Notes under the pieces: model-generated
The model's database searches: none
Told to the model about the DNA's origin: nothing
The model's input: the letters and a program-made list of their open reading frames with translations, nothing else
Source of the DNA: Candidatus Azambacteria bacterium
GTDB lineage: Bacteria > Patescibacteriota > Minisyncoccia > GWC2-36-17 > JACQAJ01
DNA length: 16,110 bases
Assembly (NCBI GenBank): GCA_016195045.1
Contig: JACQAJ010000013.1
Coordinates: 1-16,110 of the forward strand
Direction: 5' to 3'
Position numbers and translations under genes: made by a program
Shown: piece after piece, positions 1-6,020 of the stretch
How positions within the stretch are numbered: the first letter of the stretch is position 1
How the letters are laid out: each line of letters begins with the position of its first letter

Positions 1-978
1 GCTCAAGATGAATTGATGTTGCAGTGTATGTGGGAAGAAGCGATCAAACGGGGGATTCGGATTGAGGAATTTATTTTATTTAATCAACGACGGGGGATTT
101 GTATTGCTTATTATCAAGACTTAGAAACGAATAAAGAAAAAATTTATTGTTTTGATCGATTACCCCGACCAGCAGGAATTTCTCAATCCATCAATTGGAT
201 GGACAATAAGGCTATTTTAAAAGAGAAATTAAGTCAGGCTGGGATTCCGGTGGCGCGCGGACAAGCAGTTTTTTCTTTAGCCTCGGCGAAAAAAGTTTTT
301 AACAATTTAGAAAAACCAGTTATTATTAAACCTCATATTGGTTCGGGGAGTCGACATACGACGATGCATATTATTGACGAGAGGGGATTAACAACGGCTT
401 TTCAATGCGCTCAAAAACTTTCGCCCTTGGTTATTATTGAGGAAGAGCTGATTGGTTCAGTTTATCGAATTACTGGTATTGGCGGAAAAATTGTTGGGGT
501 CATTCGTCGGGATCGGCCTCAAGTGGTCGGCACTGGTCGTTCGACGATTAAATCATTAGTGGAAAAAGAAAATAAAAATCCTAAACGACAAGGTCCATTA
601 TTTTCTAAGATTGCCATCGACGAAGAGGCCGAGATGGAACTGAAAAGGCAAAATTTAACCTGGATGGATATCCCTAAAAAAAACCAGATCGTGACTTTCA
701 ATCAAAAAATTAATTGGAGTCTGGGTGGGACCACTACCGATGTCACCGATTCAGTTCACTTAGATAATTTTAAATTATTTCAAAAAATTATCTTATTTAT
801 GGATGATCCCTTAATTGGCATTGATTTTATTATTGGTGATATGACTAAATCTTGGGTTAATCAGCCTCGTTGTGGAGTAATTGAGTGCAACAGTCTTCCT
901 TTTATTGATAATCATCATTTTCCTTTTAATGGCGAACCACGCAATGCCGCGGGGGCGTTGTGGGACATCATCTTTTAG
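1..978 (+). CDS. Cyanophycin-synthetase-like ATP-grasp ligase, 5' end cut by window
   Basis: The frame is open to base 1 (codons for A-Q-D-E precede the first possible start, TTG at 13), so the N-terminus probably lies outside the window. The visible part is an ATP-grasp fold: a nucleotide-binding strand 'PVIIKPHIGSGSRHTT' near residues 100-115, the 'IIEEEL' adenine-side segment, a 'GTGRSTIKSLVE' segment of the type found in cyanophycin synthetases, and a C-terminal metal-binding 'GVIECNSLPFID' carrying the ExN pair, followed by 'FNGEPRNAAGALWDIIF'. ATP-grasp ligases of this group form peptide or amide bonds through an acyl-phosphate. CPR genomes often carry stand-alone copies with no Mur-ligase half. 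This one ends right after the ATP-grasp domain, so it is not full-length cyanophycin synthetase; the substrate cannot be told. The family is fairly secure, the reaction is inferred. Confidence 0.75.
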   Translation, partial: AQDELMLQCMWEEAIKRGIRIEEFILFNQRRGICIAYYQDLETNKEKIYCFDRLPRPAGISQSINWMDNKAILKEKLSQAGIPVARGQAVFSLASAKKVFNNLEKPVIIKPHIGSGSRHTTMHIIDERGLTTAFQCAQKLSPLVIIEEELIGSVYRITGIGGKIVGVIRRDRPQVVGTGRSTIKSLVEKENKNPKRQGPLFSKIAIDEEAEMELKRQNLTWMDIPKKNQIVTFNQKINWSLGGTTTDVTDSVHLDNFKLFQKIILFMDDPLIGIDFIIGDMTKSWVNQPRCGVIECNSLPFIDNHHFPFNGEPRNAAGALWDIIF

Positions 979-980
979 CT

Positions 981-999
981 GGTAGCTTGTAGCTTGTAG
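981..999. repeat. TAGCTTG word repeat
   Basis: Two tandem copies of TAGCTTG lie straight after the stop codon, and 'CTTGTAGCTT' recurs at about 1101-1110. It is one of several low-complexity intergenic word repeats in this window. Confidence 0.6.
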
Positions 1000-1005
1000 G
1001 GTAAT

Positions 1006-1073
1006 GTCATCCCCGCGCAGGCGGGGATCCAGATTAATTTCAATGACTGGATTCCCGCCTTCGCGGGAATGAC
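1006..1073. repeat. REP-like palindrome (GTCATTCCCGCG type)
   Basis: Arms 1006-1032 and 1047-1073 are near-perfect inverted copies: GTCATCCCCGCGCAGGCGGG.. on the left, and GTCATTCCCGCGAAGGCGGG.. when the right arm is read on the minus strand, each ending GGAATCCAG or GGGATCCAG. Each arm is itself a small GC-rich hairpin (CCCGC..GCGGG). This is a dispersed intergenic repeat type known from many bacterial genomes, and it is GC-rich in an AT-rich neighbourhood. It sits between two co-directional genes and could act as a terminator or mRNA stabiliser; no U tract follows. Confidence 0.8.
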
Positions 1074-1138
1074 AAAAACTGTAAATATTATAATTATTGA
1101 ACTTGTAGCTTCTCGGTTTTTTAGCTAAGATATAGAGT

Positions 1139-1597
1139 ATGGAATTTAAATGGCGGGCGCCAGAATTTATTGAAGTTGAACATAGTAAAGCTTGGTTTTT
1201 AAACCTGGGCGGTGTTGTGGTAGCCCTAATTCTTATCTTCTTTGTCTTAAAAAATTATTATGCTATCTTTATAGCTCTGCTTTCGGGTTTTATCCTTTCG
1301 ATCATGACCTTTAAAAAACCCAAGATCGTGGAAGTCTGTCTCAATAGCGATTCAATAAAAATTGACAATTTGAAGGTTGATTTTAAGGATTTAATAAATT
1401 TTTCTCTTAGGACGGAAGATAATGATTTAGACGAATTGATTTTTGAAACTAAAAATTTCTATCCCTCAAAACTAAATATTATTTTAGATCCAGAAATCAA
1501 TTTAGAAGAGCTACGTTCTTCTTTACTCACTCTTCTTCCTGAAAAAGAATATCAGGAAACTTTATCCGAGTTTCTGGCGAGAATTTTAAAACTCTGA
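1139..1597 (+). CDS. Small membrane protein, two TM helices plus cytosolic domain
   Basis: 152 residues. Residues about 20-60 hold two adjacent hydrophobic segments ('NLGGVVVALILIFFVLK' and 'YYAIFIALLSGFILSIMTF') joined by a very short turn, forming a hairpin anchor. The rest is a soluble domain of alternating strands ('VEVCLNSDSIKIDNLKVDF', 'LINFSLRTE') and a C-terminal helical part. The layout resembles bacterial PH-like membrane-anchored proteins, but I recognise no diagnostic motif and assign no function. The ATG at 1139 has only a weak GAG upstream. A TATAAT at 1089-1094 sits 44 bases before the start but has no well-spaced -35. Confidence 0.7.
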   Translation: MEFKWRAPEFIEVEHSKAWFLNLGGVVVALILIFFVLKNYYAIFIALLSGFILSIMTFKKPKIVEVCLNSDSIKIDNLKVDFKDLINFSLRTEDNDLDELIFETKNFYPSKLNIILDPEINLEELRSSLLTLLPEKEYQETLSEFLARILKL

Positions 1598-1598
1598 T

Positions 1599-1632
1599 GA
1601 TTTAAGATTTAAGATTTAAGATTTACGATTTA
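1599..1632. repeat. GATTTAA tandem heptamer
   Basis: Three exact GATTTAA units (1599-1619) are followed by GATTTAC and GATTTA, starting next to the stop codon of the membrane protein. It is non-coding and probably slippage-prone. Confidence 0.75.
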
Positions 1633-1665
1633 GAAATTAGAAATTCCACTGCTCGCAGTAGTTTC

Positions 1666-1737
1666 CCCCTTATCATTCAATGGATAGGATACAGGCTTCC
1701 GAAGCCTACAATGTAGGTCCGATTCCTACTAAGGGGA
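1666..1737 (+). tRNA. tRNA-Arg (anticodon CCG), slightly degenerate
   Basis: Cloverleaf read by hand: acceptor CCCCTTA (1666-1672) pairs with TAAGGGG (1730-1736), discriminator A1737; D-arm ATTC/GGAT with the loop containing GG and A20, an arginine identity base; anticodon stem 1692-1696/1704-1708 with loop TTCCGAA, so anticodon CCG (codon CGG); T-arm GTAGG/CCTAC. Oddities: a C-A mismatch closes the anticodon stem, position 9 is C, the T-loop is TCCGATT instead of TTCGATT (U55 changed to C), position 1 is C, and no CCA is encoded. The 3' acceptor bases GGGA are also the first bases of the palindromic element that follows. It may be functional or damaged. Confidence 0.72.
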
Positions 1738-1912
1738 CTTATCATTTGATAACTTTCATAACAAAATGTTGATGTTTTTAGATGAAACAAGGAAGATGAA
1801 GTAAGAATTATTGAGTCATAGCCTGCTATGATGAAATAATTCTTACAAAATCTGACGTGGTTTCATCAAAAAAATCAACATTGCAGTTGAAAGTTATCAA
1901 ATGATAAGTCCC
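1734..1912. mobile_element. 179-bp palindromic MITE-like element
   Basis: Bases 1734-1758 and 1888-1912 are perfect 25-bp inverted repeats (GGGACTTATCATTTGATAAC followed by TTTCA). The symmetry continues inward with imperfections (ATGTTGAT..ATCAACAT, GATGAAAC..GTTTCATC, GTAAGAATTATT..AATAATTCTTAC, TCATAGC..GCTATGA), meeting at about 1822, so the whole stretch can fold into one long hairpin. There is no ORF, which fits a MITE or other non-autonomous element. I see no clear target duplication: ACTAAG precedes and TGAGTAAT follows. The left end lies inside the acceptor stem of tRNA-Arg(CCG). Confidence 0.7.
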
Positions 1913-1950
1913 TGAGTAATTATTAATTTTCTTTGATATTCTAGTTTATT

Positions 1951-1978
1951 TAGCTAGTAGCTAGATGCTAGGAGCTAG
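1951..1978. repeat. TAGCTAG word repeat
   Basis: An irregular repeat of TAGCTAG/TAGATGC words upstream of tRNA-Arg(GCG), similar in style to the repeat at 981-999. No function is evident. Confidence 0.5.
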
Positions 1979-1992
1979 TGGCTGTGTTTTTC

Positions 1993-2067
1993 GCCCTCAT
2001 AGTTCAACGGATAGAATGCAAGATTGCGGATCTTGCGATAGAGGTTCGATTCCTCTTGAGGGCACCA
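1993..2067 (+). tRNA. tRNA-Arg (anticodon GCG) with encoded CCA
   Basis: Complete cloverleaf: acceptor GCCCTCA (1993-1999) with TGAGGGC (2057-2063), discriminator A2064 and CCA 2065-2067; U8-A9; D-arm GTTC/GAAT with GG and A20; anticodon stem CAAGA/TCTTG, five perfect pairs, loop TTGCGGA, so anticodon GCG reading CGC; variable CGAT; T-arm AGAGG-TTCGATT-CCTCT. All conserved bases are present. GCG is uncommon for bacterial arginine tRNA, which normally carries ACG modified to ICG. Its last 13 bases recur at 12019-12031, so the gene is the likely integration target of the island to its right. Confidence 0.93.
2055..2067 (+). other. Putative left attachment site in tRNA-Arg 3' end
   Basis: CTTGAGGGCACCA, the tRNA 3' end including CCA, is repeated exactly and in direct orientation at 12019-12031. 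The similarity extends a few bases further left if a 2-base CT gap is allowed (ATTCC in both). A direct repeat of a tRNA 3' end at both ends of an accessory region is the usual mark of tyrosine-recombinase integration. Confidence 0.6.
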
Positions 2068-2084
2068 AAATCAAACTTTTTGCA

Positions 2085-2121
2085 AATTTGTCGTCCATTT
2101 CGTTGGCGGCAAATTCTTTTT
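2085..2121 (+). terminator. Probable terminator after tRNA-Arg
   Basis: Stem AATTTGTCG (2085-2093) pairs with CGGCAAATT (2107-2115), nine pairs including one G-U, with a 13-base loop, followed by C and five T (2117-2121). It lies 18 bases past the tRNA CCA and before the convergent gene ending at 2187. Confidence 0.5.
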
Positions 2122-2186
2122 GATCTAACGTTTTGCGGTGAAAACTCGTTATTATTGACACTAATCATTGAAGAGAGATTTTGGTG

Positions 2187-2954
2187 CTAAAATTTTCCGT
2201 TATTGTTTTTCCAGTTCTCCTTTGATAAAATTTCTTCAATAACATCCCAGTGCTCAGCAATCTTTTCATTTTCAACTCTGAACAGGTCGTAAAACGCATT
2301 GTGTTTACCTGCAAGGTGCCCTTCACTTACTACTAACACAAAGTTGCCTTCACCAAGGACTTTATGAATTTTATCGTACTTCATTGTGATGCCTTGCTTT
2401 GCCCATTCACCCAACATCTTTCCCAGTCCTGAAAGTTTATCAGGGATTAAAGGGTTATGTTGAATGTAGTCATCGCCATTAAAATAATCTGCGAGTTTGT
2501 CTATTTTGCCATTTACCAAAATGTCGTTAATAAAGTTTCTTACCAAGGTTTTGTTAGCCTCTGTTTTACTAAGGTCTTTTATTTCGGTTGTTCCGTCAGT
2601 CATTGAGTGCCCGCTTGGATTAGCAGAAGCAGCTTTTTCCTGTAGATTGTCCCAATGCTCTACGATTTTACTGTTTTCAAATCTGAAAATGTCAAATCCG
2701 ATTTTGGGCCCAAAAAAGTTATAATCGGTATGTGCAAATACAAAATCGCCGTCTTGAAACACGCGAACTGTATTTGCCTTGGCAGATTTAGGAGGAAGTT
2801 GTTGTAACACTGCTCCAAAGCCCGCAAGTCCGTCGCCAATGGCAAGATTGTGTTGGATATATTTGTTTGGATTGATATAACCAACGGGTTCAATCGCGCC
2901 AGTTTCAATCGCCTTTAATAGATCTGATATTTTTTGTTTGTTTGATTTTTCCAT
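2187..2954 (-). CDS. Tandem SnoaL-like (NTF2-fold) protein
   Basis: 255 residues made of two copies of a SnoaL-like domain. The diagnostic segments occur twice: 'KYIQHNLAIGDGLAGFGAVL' and 'DYIQHNPLIPDKLSGLGKML', then 'FDIFRFENSKIVEHWDNLQE' and 'YDLFRVENEKIAEHWDVIEE'. SnoaL-like proteins use an alpha+beta barrel pocket to bind or isomerise small organic molecules; this tandem type is annotated as predicted aldol-condensation-catalysing enzyme. The substrate is unknown. The ATG at 2954 has GAGAA about 6-10 bases upstream on the minus strand. It is divergent from the HxlR regulator at 3081, which probably controls it. Sequence style suggests transfer from a free-living bacterium. Confidence 0.85.
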   Translation of the reverse strand: MEKSNKQKISDLLKAIETGAIEPVGYINPNKYIQHNLAIGDGLAGFGAVLQQLPPKSAKANTVRVFQDGDFVFAHTDYNFFGPKIGFDIFRFENSKIVEHWDNLQEKAASANPSGHSMTDGTTEIKDLSKTEANKTLVRNFINDILVNGKIDKLADYFNGDDYIQHNPLIPDKLSGLGKMLGEWAKQGITMKYDKIHKVLGEGNFVLVVSEGHLAGKHNAFYDLFRVENEKIAEHWDVIEEILSKENWKNNNGKF

Positions 2955-3004
2955 ATGGTTCTCATTTTTAATTAATTAGTTAATATTAAATCGACCTTGT
3001 ATTC

Positions 3005-3033
3005 AGTTTATTAAAATGCTATATTAAAATCAA
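3005..3033 (-). promoter_or_regulatory. Promoter of the SnoaL-like gene
   Basis: On the minus strand, a TTGATT -35 (bases 3028-3033) is separated by 17 bases from a TAAACT -10 (3005-3010), giving a roughly 45-base leader to the ATG at 2954. The palindrome 3035-3054 abuts the -35. Confidence 0.5.
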
Positions 3034-3034
3034 G

Positions 3035-3054
3035 TACTTACATTTTTGTAAGTA
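3035..3054. promoter_or_regulatory. Palindromic operator, likely HxlR site
   Basis: TACTTAC-ATTTTT-GTAAGTA is a perfect 7-bp dyad with a 6-base spacer in the divergent intergenic region. It overlaps the -35 zone of the HxlR promoter and touches the -35 of the SnoaL-like gene. HxlR-family dimers bind such spaced dyads and usually autoregulate while controlling the divergent neighbour; the pairing here is inferred from position. Confidence 0.6.
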
Positions 3055-3058
3055 TGTG

Positions 3059-3064
3059 TATAAT
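3059..3064 (+). promoter_or_regulatory. -10 box of the HxlR gene
   Basis: A perfect TATAAT lies 17 bases before the ATG at 3081, leaving a leader of about 10 bases. No good -35 is seen; the operator dyad sits where it would be, which fits repression by occupancy. Confidence 0.5.
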
Positions 3065-3080
3065 TTTACTTTAAATAAAT

Positions 3081-3412
3081 ATGGACAATGAAATATTAAA
3101 TCTTAAGAAAATTAATATTCAAAATTGCCCTGTTAGAAAAACTCTACGCGTTTTAGGGACAAAATGGTCAATGTTGATAATTATGAATCTTGATAAAAAG
3201 CGAAGATATGGCGAGTTAAAAAAATGATTCCGGATATAACCGAAAAAGTACTAATTTCAAAACTTAAAACATTGGAAGAAAACGGATTTATTAAAAGAAA
3301 GAACTATGGCGAAATTCCGCCTCGGGTTGAATATAGTCTTACTGCTTTAGGTAAAAATGCATTGAATCTAATTCCTGCTCTTGCCGAAATTGGAAGAAAA
3401 ATTATAAAATAA
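3081..3412 (+). pseudogene. HxlR-family regulator, frame interrupted at A_AAA_AAA
   Basis: Frame 1 from ATG 3081 encodes a typical HxlR start ('NCPVRKTLRVLGTKWSMLII', then 'RRYGELKK') and stops at TGA 3225-3227. The rest of the winged helix ('MIPDITEKVLISKLKTLEEN', then 'PPRVEYSLTALGKNALNLI') continues from 3224 in the -1 frame to TAA 3410-3412. Joined, the two give a complete HxlR protein of about 110 residues with no residue missing. The junction is TTA AAA AAA TGA, containing A_AAA_AAA, a classical -1 slippery heptamer; one more A would also mend the frame. It is therefore a one-base deletion, a sequencing or assembly error in a homopolymer, or a gene decoded by -1 frameshifting or RNA polymerase slippage. 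ATGA overlap would also allow reinitiation. Conserved HxlR Cys is present near residue 16. Confidence 0.8.
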
Positions 3413-3455
3413 AAGAAACAAAGTGGGGTGGGGGCATTCTACCAGCCGAGCCAAT

Positions 3456-3498
3456 CGCGCGCAAAATCAGAATTGTAGAAAAAATTGTTTTGCTGGGT
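3456..3498 (+). repeat. 43-bp direct repeat, copy 1
   Basis: Starts CGCGCGCAAAATCAGAATTG and is identical to 6197-6239 in the same orientation. It belongs to a GC-rich non-coding repeat that surrounds the methyltransferase cassette. Confidence 0.85.
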
Positions 3499-3515
3499 GG
3501 CGAGTGGTAGCGAGC

Positions 3516-3620
3516 GGCGGGGCTTCAATGCGGACGAGGTAAAGCAAAACTATTTTTGCGGGAGGAATGCGCGGCGGATACTTTTCTGATTTTTGCTAAA
3601 TAATAAAAAGTGATCTCGCG
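3516..3620 (+). repeat. 105-bp inverted repeat, left arm of cassette
   Basis: Reverse complement matches 6021-6125 without gaps and with about four mismatches. Together with the 43-bp unit before it the arm forms an imperfect internal palindrome (GCAAAATCAGAA .. TTCTGATTTTTGC). Base composition is clearly more GC-rich than the flanking genes and no ORF runs through it. Confidence 0.85.
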
Positions 3621-3725
3621 TACACGAAATCACTTATGGATTCTTTTTCACTAAAGAAAGATAGGGTAGGGTGGGATTGATTACCCACATATCCGGGAAG
3701 TTGCCCGACGCTCTGTATCTAGAAT

Positions 3726-3754
3726 TTGAGCTACCTACCTATATTTGCTATAAT
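3726..3754 (+). promoter_or_regulatory. Sigma-70-type promoter of the three-gene cassette
   Basis: TTGAGC (3726-3731), 17-base spacer, TATAAT (3749-3754). Predicted start near 3761, giving a leader of about 58 bases to ATG 3820. GTTA(3774-3777)..TAAC within the leader could be a small stem. It is the best promoter in the island and lies inside the inverted repeats, so the cassette brings its own promoter. Confidence 0.65.
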
Positions 3755-3819
3755 ATAAAGACCTAACATTATGTTATCATAGAGTAACTTTGTTTGCAAC
3801 TTAATTCTTTTTTCAAAAT

Positions 3820-4356
3820 ATGAAAACCATTGATAAAAAATTTAAAAAGGGATTCCTGGTAGGTTTAGAAAAAGATATACAAACAGAACATTTTCCAATT
3901 GTCGTAGCCGAAGGACTGGATGTTGTAATGAAGCTTGATGGTTACAAGAGAGTGTCCCAGATAAAAAACAACAAAGAAGAATTTATTTGGGAAAATAAAG
4001 AAGGAATTAGGCTTGCTGTAAAGTATTATACTCAAGTAAATTCTATTACTTTCTCTAGATTATTTGATGATTTAACTAAAAATAAAGAAGATATCATTAA
4101 ACACATTAATACTCTGTATAACAAATTAGACACCACCATAGGTGTCATTTCCCAGTATTTGGGATTCCCTTATATATCTACAACCAAAGAGCTTCAAGTG
4201 GAGATTAAAGGAGCTAATTCTGCGCAAAAAGCCAAAATTCTCATACCAATTATTCAAGAGTTGTACAAAAAGGTTGAGGGTATCCAGATGTTCAATACAG
4301 ACATTTTAGATCAAACGGCTTTGTCAACGAAAATCCTCCTTGGGATTTTAGAGTAA
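3820..4356 (+). CDS. Hypothetical protein, first gene of IR-bracketed cassette
   Basis: 178 residues, soluble, no signal peptide or membrane segment. An N-terminal mixed part ('KKGFLVGLEKDIQTEHFPIV', 'EGLDVVMKLDGYKRVSQI', 'RLAVKYYTQVNSITFSRLFD') is followed by amphipathic helices ('NKEDIIKHINTLYNKLDTTI', 'AKILIPIIQELYKKVEGI'). I recognise no family and do not assign a function. It begins 66 bases after the -10 box and ends 11 bases before the methyltransferase, so the two are probably co-transcribed and may act together. No clear Shine-Dalgarno precedes the ATG, as for most genes in this window. Confidence 0.7.
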   Translation: MKTIDKKFKKGFLVGLEKDIQTEHFPIVVAEGLDVVMKLDGYKRVSQIKNNKEEFIWENKEGIRLAVKYYTQVNSITFSRLFDDLTKNKEDIIKHINTLYNKLDTTIGVISQYLGFPYISTTKELQVEIKGANSAQKAKILIPIIQELYKKVEGIQMFNTDILDQTALSTKILLGILE

Positions 4357-4367
4357 TACCTTTAGTT

Positions 4368-5156
4368 ATGAGTGAAGAATTAACAAAAATAAATAATTCC
4401 GGTGATAGAGAAAAAAGGTGGGGTGAAACAGTGGGGAGCTATTTTGAAGCCGCGGACATAACAAATGAGGAAATTAACTTCCCCGCAATAGTAAGAGGTA
4501 TTGGAGACATAGAAGGACAAACTATTCTTGATTATGGATGTGGCAATGGTCGTTTTTCAAGAAAGATTGAACTGATGAAAGCCAAAAGAGTTATTGGCGT
4601 AGACAGAGAACAATCGATGATTGATTTAGCTAGAAAATCTAATCCCGATTCTCAAATTGAATATCATGTAAATCTAGAAGGCACTATGGCTTTTTTGGAG
4701 GACAATTCAGTAGATAAAGTTATGGCGAATCTGGTCTTCATGATGTCACCTACCAAAGAAGATATGAGTCAAGCATTCCGAGAAGTCCAAAGAGTGCTCA
4801 AAGAAAATGGTATATTTGTTTATTTGGTAACTCATTCAGCGTTTATTGAAAAAGGTGCTCCTGATTATAGAAATCAATTTGATGAACCGTTTGATTATTT
4901 CGCGGAGGAAAAACCTTATCGGTTTATATTGCTTGACTCACAAGGAAAAGAAATAAATGAGAAATTTTATGATTATCACTATACATTAGCTACTTACCTA
5001 AATATGGCGATACAATCTGGTTTTACTATTGTTGGTGTTGAAGAGGTCGGGTACAACGACTCTAATGTGGCAGAAAGACACAAAATCTCTCAAGAATTCC
5101 AAAAATTTCCTCAATCGTTTATGGTGGTATCAAAAAAATTAAACGCTTCAAAGTAG
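4368..5156 (+). CDS. Class I SAM-dependent methyltransferase
   Basis: 262 residues, Rossmann-fold methyltransferase of the Methyltransf_11/UbiE-like type. Motif I 'ILDYGCGNGRFSRKI' at about residues 53-67 binds SAM; 'VIGVDREQSMIDLARK' holds the acidic residue that contacts the ribose; 'SVDKVMANLVFMM' and 'REVQRVLKENGIFVYLV' are the later core strands. The C-terminal part ('YHYTLATYLNMAIQSGFTIV', 'FMVVSKK') completes the fold. This type usually methylates small molecules, so the substrate is likely a metabolite. Stop TAG and the next gene's ATG are separated by a single base, showing tight coupling to the diiron-type gene. Confidence 0.88.
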   Translation: MSEELTKINNSGDREKRWGETVGSYFEAADITNEEINFPAIVRGIGDIEGQTILDYGCGNGRFSRKIELMKAKRVIGVDREQSMIDLARKSNPDSQIEYHVNLEGTMAFLEDNSVDKVMANLVFMMSPTKEDMSQAFREVQRVLKENGIFVYLVTHSAFIEKGAPDYRNQFDEPFDYFAEEKPYRFILLDSQGKEINEKFYDYHYTLATYLNMAIQSGFTIVGVEEVGYNDSNVAERHKISQEFQKFPQSFMVVSKKLNASK

Positions 5157-5157
5157 T

Positions 5158-5967
5158 ATGTCTGATATTAGAAATAAAATTTATATTGCTTCTGAAAATT
5201 TTAGCAGTAAAAAGTTTTTGGGATCAATTTTAGAAAAAATAAGTTCAGAAAAGCAAATAATAGATTTCACGCATAGATACAGTGTATTTAACGGTGACTT
5301 TGCAGGAGGCGTCGCAAATTTAGCTGGTGAGTTTCACATCAGAGGAGATATTTTCAAGGGAGATTCAGATATAGATTCCATAAATGACAGGAGTTCAGAG
5401 ATTGCTACAGAAATATACTTTGCTGCCGAGGATGAATACGCCGATAGAAAATTCAAACTAAGAATAACTCATAGACAATTAGCTCAAGAATTATTAAAAG
5501 CAGTGCTTGATTATTTTAAAATAGATAACGCTAGTTTCCAAAGATTATTTCCATTGAATGAAAAAACTAAAGACGTAATTAAAAAAGTCAGAGAGGGCTA
5601 TTGTTTAAATAAGGAAAGTAGCGAAGATGATCTATTTAGAGGTCTTGGTTTCCATATAGGATCAGAGTTGTTAGCGGATCAGGAATTTAATTTATTAGAT
5701 CAGTTTCTTAGAGATAATTACTCAGATTTAGTTAAATTCTTAGAAAATAAGAATACTAATTTTGACGACATAAAATCATATCGCTGGATATCTTTACATA
5801 TGGTAGTTGAATTAGAACACTTAAGCCGTGCCTTTATTGCCGCGGAAAGAGCTATTAAATATTATAAAGGCAAGAAAAGTGAGAAAGAAGTACAAGGATT
5901 AATTGTAAAAGGATTTCTCAATTTTGCTAAACTTCAGAAGGATTTCTTTAGTAATATTTTAATGTAA
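5158..5967 (+). CDS. Heme-oxygenase-fold diiron oxidase-like protein (CADD/DUF3865-like)
   Basis: 269 residues, almost all helical. The late helix 'WISLHMVVELEHLSRAF' carries H214-x3-E218-x2-H221, the spacing of the H-x3-D/E-x2-H metal triad of CADD and other heme-oxygenase-like diiron oxidases. Upstream candidates for the remaining ligands are E81/E85 in 'SSEIATEIYFAAEDEY' and E170 in 'FHIGSELLADQEFNLLDQFL'. Members of this superfamily use O2 at a di-metal site to cleave or oxidise amino acids, fatty acids or, in CADD, to make p-aminobenzoate. The start is one base after the methyltransferase stop. Similarity to the cyanobacterial DUF3865 group is my recollection of the family, not an alignment. 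The fold assignment is an inference from the motif. Confidence 0.55.
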   Translation: MSDIRNKIYIASENFSSKKFLGSILEKISSEKQIIDFTHRYSVFNGDFAGGVANLAGEFHIRGDIFKGDSDIDSINDRSSEIATEIYFAAEDEYADRKFKLRITHRQLAQELLKAVLDYFKIDNASFQRLFPLNEKTKDVIKKVREGYCLNKESSEDDLFRGLGFHIGSELLADQEFNLLDQFLRDNYSDLVKFLENKNTNFDDIKSYRWISLHMVVELEHLSRAFIAAERAIKYYKGKKSEKEVQGLIVKGFLNFAKLQKDFFSNILM

Positions 5968-6020
5968 TATTTTCCGTCAACTAATAGTTTCATGGTGTCT
6001 GTAGATCTGTGGAGCCATAG

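Larger units (their letters stand above)
3413..3819. other. Gene-free stretch: repeats, hairpin, promoter
   Basis: Between HxlR and the cassette lie a G-rich spacer (3423-3435), the 43-bp and 105-bp repeats, and a hairpin AAGTGAT(3608-3614)/ATCACTT(3629-3635) that straddles the inner edge of the repeat and is followed by TTCTTTTT. A G-rich line GGGTAGGGTGGG (3663-3674) and the cassette promoter at 3726-3754 complete it. No gene is seen. Confidence 0.6.

Noticed and set aside
1599..1632. CRISPR array
   Set aside because: Units are 7 bases in tandem without spacers.
1978..2190. 70-codon + strand ORF
   Set aside because: It runs straight through the complete tRNA-Arg(GCG) and its terminator.
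3225..3227. TGA read as glycine (recoded CPR code)
   Set aside because: The protein continues in another frame after this TGA, and other genes end normally at TGA.
3224..3412. 62-aa protein as a separate gene
   Set aside because: It is the second half of the HxlR domain, in the frame reached by a -1 shift.
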